A stretch of DNA of 64,000 nucleotides from Adiantum capillus-veneris. Taxonomy: Eukaryota > Streptophyta > Polypodiopsida > Polypodiales > Pteridaceae. Made by a program: the position numbers and the translations under genes. Shown piece by piece: positions 35,773-43,757 of this stretch. The DNA lies in assembly GCA_014529385.2 (NCBI GenBank), contig CM043953.1, positions 109,748,549 to 109,812,548 of the forward strand, given 5' to 3'. Each line of letters starts with the position of its first letter. Position 1 is the stretch's first letter. The notes beneath the pieces were generated by a model that worked only from the letters and a program-made list of their open reading frames with translations, searched no databases and was not told the DNA's origin.

Positions 35773-37691
35773 TGGATAACTGTACGGTTTATGGAGAGGT
35801 GTCAGCGGATACAGATTTTGCATCCAGTAGCTCCTCCTCCGTAGCGAGCGAGACTACCACTAAAAAGAATGTTCAAACAACAACCATGCCAAATGTAGAG
35901 CAAATGATAGAAGATGCTCTAAAAAGGATGGCACCATACCAAAAACCATTGCCAAAACCACTGAAATGGTGTGCTATTGAACAAAAATGGACAAATCATC
36001 CAACAGAGGAGTGTTATTACAACAAAGGGTATGTAAGGGAGCGCCAGTATGCACCTCCTGCTCAATTAGCACCACCTCAGATACATCCAGTACCTCGATA
36101 CCCAACGGGAAATGTACCAGGACCTATGGGGATAGAAAGACCGCAACCGGTATTGGGACAACAACCACCTTTACCAGGAGCAAGACCAGTGGGCATTAGA
36201 TATGCACCAACCTTAGAGAATCAGGAAGAACAAGCCTTAGTGCCTGTTCAAGCCTATTACGAAGAATCGGGTGCACACATGTCTCCGACAGTGTATTACC
36301 CACCAGAAGAACCAAAACAACCAGAACCATGGGGCATGATGGGGAATGTTGGAACACCAACAGTTACAAGTGCTTCTGATGAAGAGAGATACAATATGGA
36401 CGCAAGAACATTGATGTTCATAGCTCATGGAGGGTTAACAGGACAAAGACCATCCTATCCACAAAGGACGAATCAAATGGGACCAAGACCAGCACTAGGA
36501 CCCTGTTACAAGTGTGGAGGTGACCATCTGATGAATGTTTGCCCACATACGGAAATCATTAGAATTAACGCTTATTGCACTGAGTGTGGGGTTACTCACT
36601 TCATTGAGGATTGTTCAAAGAATCCAAACAAAGTGCAAAAGACGACATTGAATATGCTAGAAACTATTCCTACCAGCAGTGGGTCTGAAAATGAAACTCT
36701 GATACCAACGCAAGTTGTTACTAGAGCTCAAGCTAAGAAAACCACTAGAGAACCTGAGAATGGAAAGTTAGCGACTGAAGTGGTTAGTCAAGGACCGCGG
36801 AGTCAGAAAAACACATGGAAAGCTAGAAAAGCACGCATGAAGTTGAGAAAAGAACGTGAAGACGCTATTCTAGCTGAGGAACTAAAGCAAACTAAAGCTA
36901 GATTAGAAAAACTTGAGAGTCAAAACGGGAAACGAGAGATGAGCCCGGAAAGAACGAAACAAAAGAGTATCAAAGAAACAACGAGCTTAAGCTCAGGGGG
37001 ATCAGTGCTAGTCGACAAAGTACACGAACCATTGGACGCACTGATGAGAGCTTACGAAGCTAGGTTAAAGAACAACCAAACACAAGAACAGAGGTGGATG
37101 ACATACCCAAACGCGGAATTGGAAAAGCAGAGACTTGAAATGTGCCAGAGAATGATCGAGACTGCACAAGCCTTATTAGAACCACCAAAAGAAACAATGA
37201 ATTGTGGAAAGGAAAACCCAATTCAGCAAGAGACTATCGTTTCACGGGTAGCTGAAAAGACTCCCAGTGCACAAAAGCCTGAAAATACACAAAAGGATGA
37301 CCGCATAGTATTGAACACAACCGATCAGGAGATAGAGAGTTTTCATCCAGTCATACAGAGGAGTTACGGAAAAGATGAGGATTACAATGAATTTTGGAAA
37401 CAAGTGAGAGAGGCAAACTTTGCAAACGAGCTAAGTTGCCAAGCTAATCAGACAAATTGGGAAAAGGACATCAGGAATCCTCCCATAGTGGAATTTGAGG
37501 CAGGATCTCAAGTGGACTTGGATCTGCAATCTTACTGGGGAGATGGGGGCTCTGTTAGAACAATGGAGAGCAAACCTCATTCACTGAAAACCTTACCTTC
37601 ATACTTAGGAGAGTATGAAGCAAAATCCGAGATTAGAGCACTTCCCTCACGAAAATCTCATCAGAAAAAGTCATGGACTCGCAAGGATTGA
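35730..37691 (+). CDS. gag: Gag C-terminal region with zinc knuckles (inner element)
   Basis: About 650 codons open without a stop, continuing gag in the -1 frame. After a Ser-rich linker comes a possible zinc site (WCAIEQKW..H....C). Pro/Gln-rich sequence follows, then two knuckles near residues 255-300: CYKCGGDHLMNVC and CTECGVTHFIEDC, both CX2CX3HX4C, one residue shorter than the usual CX2CX4HX4C. A Lys/Glu-rich coiled-coil stretch (KARMKLRKEREDAILAEELK) lies near residues 365-405. The end overlaps the PR ORF by 19 bases. It begins at TTG, so it is probably expressed only as part of gag. Confidence 0.85.
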   Translation: MYKFRASNERALYLVDNCTVYGEVSADTDFASSSSSSVASETTTKKNVQTTTMPNVEQMIEDALKRMAPYQKPLPKPLKWCAIEQKWTNHPTEECYYNKGYVRERQYAPPAQLAPPQIHPVPRYPTGNVPGPMGIERPQPVLGQQPPLPGARPVGIRYAPTLENQEEQALVPVQAYYEESGAHMSPTVYYPPEEPKQPEPWGMMGNVGTPTVTSASDEERYNMDARTLMFIAHGGLTGQRPSYPQRTNQMGPRPALGPCYKCGGDHLMNVCPHTEIIRINAYCTECGVTHFIEDCSKNPNKVQKTTLNMLETIPTSSGSENETLIPTQVVTRAQAKKTTREPENGKLATEVVSQGPRSQKNTWKARKARMKLRKEREDAILAEELKQTKARLEKLESQNGKREMSPERTKQKSIKETTSLSSGGSVLVDKVHEPLDALMRAYEARLKNNQTQEQRWMTYPNAELEKQRLEMCQRMIETAQALLEPPKETMNCGKENPIQQETIVSRVAEKTPSAQKPENTQKDDRIVLNTTDQEIESFHPVIQRSYGKDEDYNEFWKQVREANFANELSCQANQTNWEKDIRNPPIVEFEAGSQVDLDLQSYWGDGGSVRTMESKPHSLKTLPSYLGEYEAKSEIRALPSRKSHQKKSWTRKD

Positions 37692-38773
37692 TAGAGATTT
37701 TGTCAACACCAGTGACATGCACTATCACTCTAGCTGAGCTTTTGAGGCTAAGACCACATATGTGGACCACTGTAGGAAAATGCTTGGAGAAATTCGGGAT
37801 AAAAGATCCAACATCGAGATTGCAAGAGAGCATAGAGGAGCTGAGCAAACCACAAAAGAACGCTAAGCCTGTACCCTTAAACAAGGTCGGAGAGTATTGC
37901 GAAGGTGAAGAGGGGAATACAACCTTACCAGTTGAATTCCAAGGAGTGAAGACGATGGCAATACTAGACAGCGGAGCAGGGGTAGCCATTGCTACAAAAG
38001 AAATCTGGAAAAAATGGGGGAAACCAGCAATAAGGAAGACTAGGTTGAAACTCCAATTAGCAGATGGACACATGGAGAAACCTATGGGGTTATTAGAGAA
38101 AGTTGTAGTGACTTCTTGCGGCATTGAATACGAACATACTTTTGCTATTGTCGATTTTGCCAAGGAGAATAACTATGATATCATATTGGGAAGACCATTC
38201 ATGAGACAGTTGAAAATGGTCCAAGATTGGGGCTACGATCACATATACTTGAGAAATATGGAAACCACTACACGTGTGAACCTGAAAGACCATAGCTACA
38301 AAGATGTGAACCGAACACCGGTAGAGGAGTTTGATTCAGCTACTTTGGCGGGATCCGAATTTCCAGCTTGGTTAGGTAAACCCAAGGAGTTATGGATGTG
38401 TGGAGCTTCGAAATGTGGAAGTCTGAAACGAGAAGAATGTGTTTTAGAAAGGGCTATCGAAGACGAAACTTATATAGGAGAACCCTTTCCAGAGGACACG
38501 TTTGAACCATTAGAATGGACACACATTCTAGCAACCCTAGATGTTTGTGCAATTCCGGATGGTCCCACAACGAAATTTTGCGACAAGGACGGGTACGACG
38601 TGGTTCCGTATTTCATGTTGAGAACTGTACTCGAAAAAGAAACTGAAAAGAACGATACACTGAAAAGGAAGATGAAGAAGAGGTGTTTCACGACATTCCC
38701 AATCATCCAGAGTGGGGAAATGAAGCAGACAACGAGTCAACGGACAATTCAAGCGGAAACGAAGAAACTATAA
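37673..38773 (+). CDS. Aspartic protease PR1 and linker to RT (inner element)
   Basis: 366 codons from an ATG at 37673, -1 relative to the upstream frame. MAILDSGAGVAIATKEIW (residues about 95-112) holds the DSGA active site, and YDIILGRPFM is the conserved ILG.PF element near residue 170. This is the protease that cuts the polyprotein, in its usual place between gag and RT. The rest is an acidic linker. It ends in the wrong frame after 38690; the true continuation (EEEVFHDIPNHPEW) is in the -1 frame. Confidence 0.85.
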   Translation: MDSQGLIEILSTPVTCTITLAELLRLRPHMWTTVGKCLEKFGIKDPTSRLQESIEELSKPQKNAKPVPLNKVGEYCEGEEGNTTLPVEFQGVKTMAILDSGAGVAIATKEIWKKWGKPAIRKTRLKLQLADGHMEKPMGLLEKVVVTSCGIEYEHTFAIVDFAKENNYDIILGRPFMRQLKMVQDWGYDHIYLRNMETTTRVNLKDHSYKDVNRTPVEEFDSATLAGSEFPAWLGKPKELWMCGASKCGSLKREECVLERAIEDETYIGEPFPEDTFEPLEWTHILATLDVCAIPDGPTTKFCDKDGYDVVPYFMLRTVLEKETEKNDTLKRKMKKRCFTTFPIIQSGEMKQTTSQRTIQAETKKL

Positions 38774-41187
38774 CGGATGTCCGATTTTATGATTTTCCGA
38801 ACCAAACTAAACAACGCCAGAAACACTATAGAGCAAAGAAAAAAACAAAAGGGGTTAGAACCAATCCGATGCCTAGAATAAGAGGAAAAAATCAATTCCT
38901 AATGCTAGTAAAGGCTGAAGATTGTGTTAAGGATAAGATTTCTGGAAGAATGAGAGGCAGTGATCAAAAGAGCTTACGAAAAGACAAAAGAGGCTCAAGA
39001 AATCAAGTTCAAAATAATGGAACGAAAACTGAAACAGAAAAATCAGAAAAGAACAAGCGCAACAGAGAATACACGGAGTCCAAGTTAGAACGTAGAAACA
39101 AGTACAGAGAGCTCAAGAAAACTCTGAAGGAAGTTTGGACGACAGAAATTGAGAGTGGAGAGGACGAAAACGTCAAAATCAAGGAAAACATGGATGTTCC
39201 CTCTCACTATAGGAAATTCACAATAGAGGATAGGAAGGTGATATTAACCCCACCTATTCGAGAGAGGAAGGAGAACGAATCTTATGACGGACCGGAGGAT
39301 GCAAAAAAAGTTGATTTAGCAGCTCCAGGTGAGACGCCTAGACCGGTGTACATAGCCACAGATTTGTCTCCAAGCGAGGAAGAGAGACTTTTGAGTCTTC
39401 TCAGAGAGTACAGGGATGTGTTTGCATGGTCTTATAAGGACTTAAAGGGAGTTGACCCATCGATATGCCAACACTCAATCCCACTGAAACAAGACGCAAA
39501 GCCTAGCAGACAGAGACCATACACATATAATGATACTTTTGCTAAGCGAATCAAGGAAGAGATAGATAAGCTAATGGAAGCTGAATTCATATACGAGATT
39601 GAACACACTGATTGGGTATCTCCGATTGTGGTAGTACCTAAGAAGAACGGAAAACTCCGAGTGTGTGTCAACTTAAAGAAAGTGAATGCTGCAACAATCA
39701 GGGACAATTATCCCCTGCCGATAACTGATCATGTTCTAGAGCGTGTATCAGGGAAAACAGCATACTCCTTTCTTGATGGTTTTTCAGGATATAACCAGCT
39801 AGCCATAGCACTGGAAGATCAACATAAAACAGCTTTTGCAACGGAGTGGGGAATTTATGCTTATCGGGTTATGCCTTTTGGTCTAACCAATGCTCCCGCA
39901 ACCTTCCAGAGGCTGATGACGCATGCTTTCAAAGAATACTTAAGGCTGTTTCTAGAAATATACATGGATGACTTATGTGTACATTCTCTACTGAGAGATG
40001 AGCATCTAGAACACCTAAGAAAAGTATTTGAGAAATGTAGGACATATCGCATTTGTCTCAATCCTGAGAAATGTGTGTTTATGGTCCGACAGGGCAGAAT
40101 TCTGGGACATATTGTCTCACAAAACGGAATATCCACGGATTTAGAGAAGATAAAAGTTATAGTGGATATGCCTAGACCAACCAATGCGAAACAAGTACAG
40201 AGCTTTATGGGACATTGCGGATATTATAGACGATTCATTTACATGTACGCTATAATAGGCCAACCACTTTACAGGCTAATAGTGAACTTTGAATGGACAG
40301 AGGAGTGTGAGGAATCATTCAAGAAATTGAAAGAGGCACTCATTACTGCTCCAGTCTTGAAATCACCAGATTGGGAGAAGATATTCCATGTGCACATAGA
40401 TGCTTCGGCATATGCAATAGGATGCATTCTGGCTCAGCCAGAAGAAGGAAACATGGATTTTCCTATCTGTTACGCCAGTCGACAGCTCAACCATGCAGAG
40501 AAGAATTACACCACAACAGAGCGAGAAGGATTAGGAATGATCTATGCTGTGAAGAAATTTCGGCATTATCTTCTAGCCAACAAGTTTGTGTTTTTTACGG
40601 ATCACCAAGCCTTGCTCTACCTAGTGAATAAACCATGCAATACCGGGAGAATAGTGAGATGGTTCATTATCTTACTGGAATTCGACTTCACGGTAGTAGT
40701 AAAGAAAGGAAAAACACATCTTAGAGCTGATCATCTTTCGCGATTGACGAATGGAGAAGACCCTATAGGAGTAGATGACGACATGCCAGACGCGTACTTG
40801 TTCAACATAGAAATGATACCTAAGTGGTCTCAAAATGTCGTTAACCTATTAACCTATGGAGGAGAGTTCGATAGAAGAGAATACAACCTGAAACATATTG
40901 CTATTCAGCAATCCAAGAATCTTCAATTGATTGCAGGAAGGTTGTATCAATTGGGAAATGATCATGTTTTACGACTATGCATCAATCCTGAGGAATATAA
41001 TATATATCTGCGCGAAGCACATGTTCAGGAATGTGCATTTCATTGTTCAAGAAGGAACACATATAGGAATTTGTTACAATTGGGAGTCTATTGGCCAGGA
41101 ATGAAAGAAAGCGTACATGAATATGTCACTGTATGTATTGTATGTTCATCAAAACCGCCACCGAGTATTCGACATTATATCAGATAA
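38683..41187 (+). CDS. Reverse transcriptase, RNase H and first integrase zinc module (inner element)
   Basis: 834 codons. A charged linker fills residues 1-210. RT follows: WVSPIVVVPKKNGKLRVCV, SFLDGFSGYNQLAI (motif A), MPFGLTNAPATFQRLM (motif B), IYMDDLCVHS (motif C, about residue 427), GRILGHIVSQNGI. RNase H has IDASAYAIGCIL (about 570), TTTERE (about 612) and FTDHQALLYL (about 640). The end carries a zinc-like module, H...H in HVQECAFH and C..C in CIVC (about 780-822), with SQNVVNLL and WPGMKESV. A second such module opens the next ORF. Stops at 41185-41187. Confidence 0.95.
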   Translation: MFHDIPNHPEWGNEADNESTDNSSGNEETITDVRFYDFPNQTKQRQKHYRAKKKTKGVRTNPMPRIRGKNQFLMLVKAEDCVKDKISGRMRGSDQKSLRKDKRGSRNQVQNNGTKTETEKSEKNKRNREYTESKLERRNKYRELKKTLKEVWTTEIESGEDENVKIKENMDVPSHYRKFTIEDRKVILTPPIRERKENESYDGPEDAKKVDLAAPGETPRPVYIATDLSPSEEERLLSLLREYRDVFAWSYKDLKGVDPSICQHSIPLKQDAKPSRQRPYTYNDTFAKRIKEEIDKLMEAEFIYEIEHTDWVSPIVVVPKKNGKLRVCVNLKKVNAATIRDNYPLPITDHVLERVSGKTAYSFLDGFSGYNQLAIALEDQHKTAFATEWGIYAYRVMPFGLTNAPATFQRLMTHAFKEYLRLFLEIYMDDLCVHSLLRDEHLEHLRKVFEKCRTYRICLNPEKCVFMVRQGRILGHIVSQNGISTDLEKIKVIVDMPRPTNAKQVQSFMGHCGYYRRFIYMYAIIGQPLYRLIVNFEWTEECEESFKKLKEALITAPVLKSPDWEKIFHVHIDASAYAIGCILAQPEEGNMDFPICYASRQLNHAEKNYTTTEREGLGMIYAVKKFRHYLLANKFVFFTDHQALLYLVNKPCNTGRIVRWFIILLEFDFTVVVKKGKTHLRADHLSRLTNGEDPIGVDDDMPDAYLFNIEMIPKWSQNVVNLLTYGGEFDRREYNLKHIAIQQSKNLQLIAGRLYQLGNDHVLRLCINPEEYNIYLREAHVQECAFHCSRRNTYRNLLQLGVYWPGMKESVHEYVTVCIVCSSKPPPSIRHYIR

Positions 41188-42506
41188 TGATCGCTCCAGA
41201 ATGGAGTCAGTATATTGTTGAATATCTCACAAATAGAACTTTCCCAGAAGGAACGTCAAAAGCTCGTCAGAAATCTGTAGAGACAGAAGCTAGAGATTAC
41301 GCTTTAATAGGAGATCAACTCTATAAGAGAGGTAAAGACAACCAGCTTAGGATTTGCGCATCAGAGTCTGAGTATGTGATAATCCTGGAGCAAGCTCATG
41401 GAGGAGTAGGTGGAGGCCATTTCTCAGGTGATAAGACAGCAAAACTTGTCTTAGCCGCAGGAATATGGTGGCCAACATTACATATGGACGCTGAGGAATA
41501 CGTTAAACGGTGTGATGACTGTCAGCGGACCAAAGTACCACTTAAAAGAGATGATATGCCGCTTAGACCAATGATGGGGGCAAGAGCTTTTGCAAAATGG
41601 GGGATTGATTATGTCGGACCCATTTCACCTCCTGCATATAAGACTCATGCACAATACATCATTGTGGCTACAGACTATCTAACAAAGTGGGTCGAAGCAA
41701 AGGCAACTCAAAAAGCAGATGCCAGGACCACGGCACAATTTCTGTATGAATACGTCTTTGTACGATATGGATTGCCAATAGAAATTGTGAGTGATCGAGG
41801 CACACATTTCATAAATGAAGTGATAGAGATCCTTCTAGATGAATTCATGGTAATCCATAGGAAATCAGCCCCGTATCATCCACAAGCAAACGGACAAGAT
41901 GAAGCAACAAACAAAACCATATGCACGGTCCTTACGAAGATTGTATCTGAGTCGAGAGTTGACTGGGACCAGAAGTTGCATTCAACATTATGGGCATATA
42001 GGGTAGCATATAAAACATCAATAGGAACGACCCCATATAACATGGTTTTTGGGCTAAATGCTATCTTACCAATAGAATTCTTGATTTCAACCTTAAGGGT
42101 GGCTAAGGATCTAGAGTGGACAGGGCACGAGCTCTCTGATAGAATAGATGACCTGGAAAAGCTAGATGAGCTTCGCCTAAAAGTAGTAGCTTCCATCTAC
42201 GCTCAAAAAAGGCGACAAAAGGAATTTTTTGATAAGCATGTGCGGACTAAAGAGTTTAAAGTTGGGGACTATGTCCAAGTTTACACTCTGAAACAGCATG
42301 CTAAGAAGCTTAAAAAGCGAGGGATGGGACCTCTGGTGATTAAAGATCTATCACCAAGTGGAGCCGTCAAGCTTGCTACATTAGACGGAGAAGAAATGCC
42401 CAATTGGATTAGTGGATGCAGAGTGAAAAAGTATCTGTTGCCGCTAACCCAAGACATGCTTCTCAAAATACATCAAGAAAAGTTGCGTGTTCAGAAAAAA
42501 AAATGA
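41133..42506 (+). CDS. Integrase with second zinc module (inner element)
   Basis: 457 codons, -1 to the RT ORF and overlapping it by 55 bases. Residues 20-130 repeat the plan of the end of the RT ORF: MIAPEWSQYIVEYL, then H in AHGGVGGGH and CDDC, with WWPTLHMDAEEYV. The catalytic core has WGIDYVGP (D1 about 160), SDRGTHF (D2 about 221) and NGQDEATNK (E about 258), giving the D,D35E spacing. The C-terminal GPY-like part is KKRGMGPLVIKDLSPSGAVK. No chromodomain. It inserts element cDNA into the nuclear genome. The last codons run through nine A to a TGA that overlaps the next ATG. Confidence 0.95.
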   Translation: MYCMFIKTATEYSTLYQIMIAPEWSQYIVEYLTNRTFPEGTSKARQKSVETEARDYALIGDQLYKRGKDNQLRICASESEYVIILEQAHGGVGGGHFSGDKTAKLVLAAGIWWPTLHMDAEEYVKRCDDCQRTKVPLKRDDMPLRPMMGARAFAKWGIDYVGPISPPAYKTHAQYIIVATDYLTKWVEAKATQKADARTTAQFLYEYVFVRYGLPIEIVSDRGTHFINEVIEILLDEFMVIHRKSAPYHPQANGQDEATNKTICTVLTKIVSESRVDWDQKLHSTLWAYRVAYKTSIGTTPYNMVFGLNAILPIEFLISTLRVAKDLEWTGHELSDRIDDLEKLDELRLKVVASIYAQKRRQKEFFDKHVRTKEFKVGDYVQVYTLKQHAKKLKKRGMGPLVIKDLSPSGAVKLATLDGEEMPNWISGCRVKKYLLPLTQDMLLKIHQEKLRVQKKK

Positions 42507-43723
42507 TTATGGAGGAAGCGCAAGCCGAGGCGAAGGAAAAAATGGAGAAAAGAAGACAATTGCGTCAGAAACAGTGCAATGAAGGAGCAATACGAATAAA
42601 CGCAGTCAGTATAACAGAAATGGATGAAGACAAAGAAGAACCCATCATTGAATGCAAAGTCGGAACCAACCAAATCAAAGCCAGATCACTATTGGATTCA
42701 GGAGCTCAAGCTAACCTACTTTCACTCAGTTTGTATAGACAATTCACAAATGACACTAAACTACAAACTGCCAAGCAAGAGTTAAAGAGTTACTCTGAGA
42801 ATTCAATCAAAACTGTCGGATGCACAGTTTTACATATACAGATTAACCAATATGTGTATCCTCATATGTTTTACGTGGTTGAAGACCAAGCTACACAACA
42901 TCCATTATTGCTAGGACAACCATGGCAGAAGCAATACAATGCAATGATTGACTGGAGTTCTAAATCAGTGCTTATCAAATACGAAGGTGAAAGTCAATCA
43001 GTTAAGTTCACCAAAGGAGAAGAGCCAACTCCAAAGGACGAATCCAAGGACAAAGGTAAACAACAACCAGAGGAAAAGAAGAAGCAATGGCAACCAAAAG
43101 TTTCTATACAACCGGATTACTCTTCGACGAGGAACTCTCAACATTGGATAAGGAAGACAAGCAATAATATAACAGCTCAACCTTGGAAAAAAACGGAGTC
43201 AAAGTTGGTATGGAGACCAAAAAAGGCTGTGCCAGAGAACACAAAGGTGGAAAACAGACTCTTCAATACCAGACAACAGAGTGATCCCCGACTATCAAGG
43301 ACAGTGAAACAGATCTGGATTCCAAGGAAGTTCATGACGGCACAAAGCTACAGCAAGCAAATTTGGATCCCAAAGATTTGTAAACAGGAACTCCCTTCAA
43401 TACAATCAACGGAAACTCCTAGGTATTTCAAGGCGAGGAAATCAACACACAAAACAAAGCAGGTTTGGGTCGCAAAGAGTTTGTGGCAAGCACAAGCAAA
43501 CCGGAAGCAGATTTGGATTGTGAAAAAAGACAACAAGGTAATGAAGAATCCATCTACTGATTCTACTACCAAATTGCCAAAACCAACCCAAAACCCGACC
43601 ACCAATCCTTCAATCAAACAAAGAGCTGCTTTATTAGAAAGAATGTTGTATCGTCGCTCTACAATTACATTGGGAACTTATGACCAAAACAACTACAATG
43701 CTTCACCCACAGACACTTCATAG
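42503..43723 (+). CDS. Second aspartic-protease-like ORF downstream of integrase (PR2)
   Basis: The ATG at 42503-42505 overlaps the integrase stop (ATGA); the same frame is open upstream to 42416. After a basic coiled-coil start comes IKARSLLDSGAQANLLSLSL (about residues 55-75), a retropepsin DSGA loop, and HPLLLGQPWQKQYNAMIDW (about 133-151), the matching LLG.PW element. The C-terminal half is basic and carries repeated W motifs: KLVWRPKK, KQIWIPRK, KQIWIPKI, KQVWVAKS, KQIWIVKK. A canonical PR already exists at 37.9 kb, so this is an extra protease-like protein in an unusual place. Whether it cleaves anything is unknown. Stop at 43721-43723. Confidence 0.8.
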   Translation: MIMEEAQAEAKEKMEKRRQLRQKQCNEGAIRINAVSITEMDEDKEEPIIECKVGTNQIKARSLLDSGAQANLLSLSLYRQFTNDTKLQTAKQELKSYSENSIKTVGCTVLHIQINQYVYPHMFYVVEDQATQHPLLLGQPWQKQYNAMIDWSSKSVLIKYEGESQSVKFTKGEEPTPKDESKDKGKQQPEEKKKQWQPKVSIQPDYSSTRNSQHWIRKTSNNITAQPWKKTESKLVWRPKKAVPENTKVENRLFNTRQQSDPRLSRTVKQIWIPRKFMTAQSYSKQIWIPKICKQELPSIQSTETPRYFKARKSTHKTKQVWVAKSLWQAQANRKQIWIVKKDNKVMKNPSTDSTTKLPKPTQNPTTNPSIKQRAALLERMLYRRSTITLGTYDQNNYNASPTDTS

Positions 43724-43757
43724 TCGTCCAGGAGGACTCAGACTAGGAGGGGGGGAG
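43721..43757 (+). promoter_or_regulatory. Inverted repeat and internal polypurine tract
   Basis: AGTCGTCCAGGAGGACT (43722-43738) is an interrupted inverted repeat that starts within the PR2 stop codon. ACTAGGAGGGGGGGAGG follows (43742-43758). It resembles the 3' polypurine tract (GGAGGGGGGGAG). It may be a central tract for plus-strand priming or a fossil of a former element end. Confidence 0.65.

Noticed and set aside
34118-43723. Programmed -1 frameshifting at every ORF junction
   Set aside because: Only the nine-A run before 42504 looks slippery; the other junctions lack an XXXYYYZ heptamer. Single-base loss is simpler.
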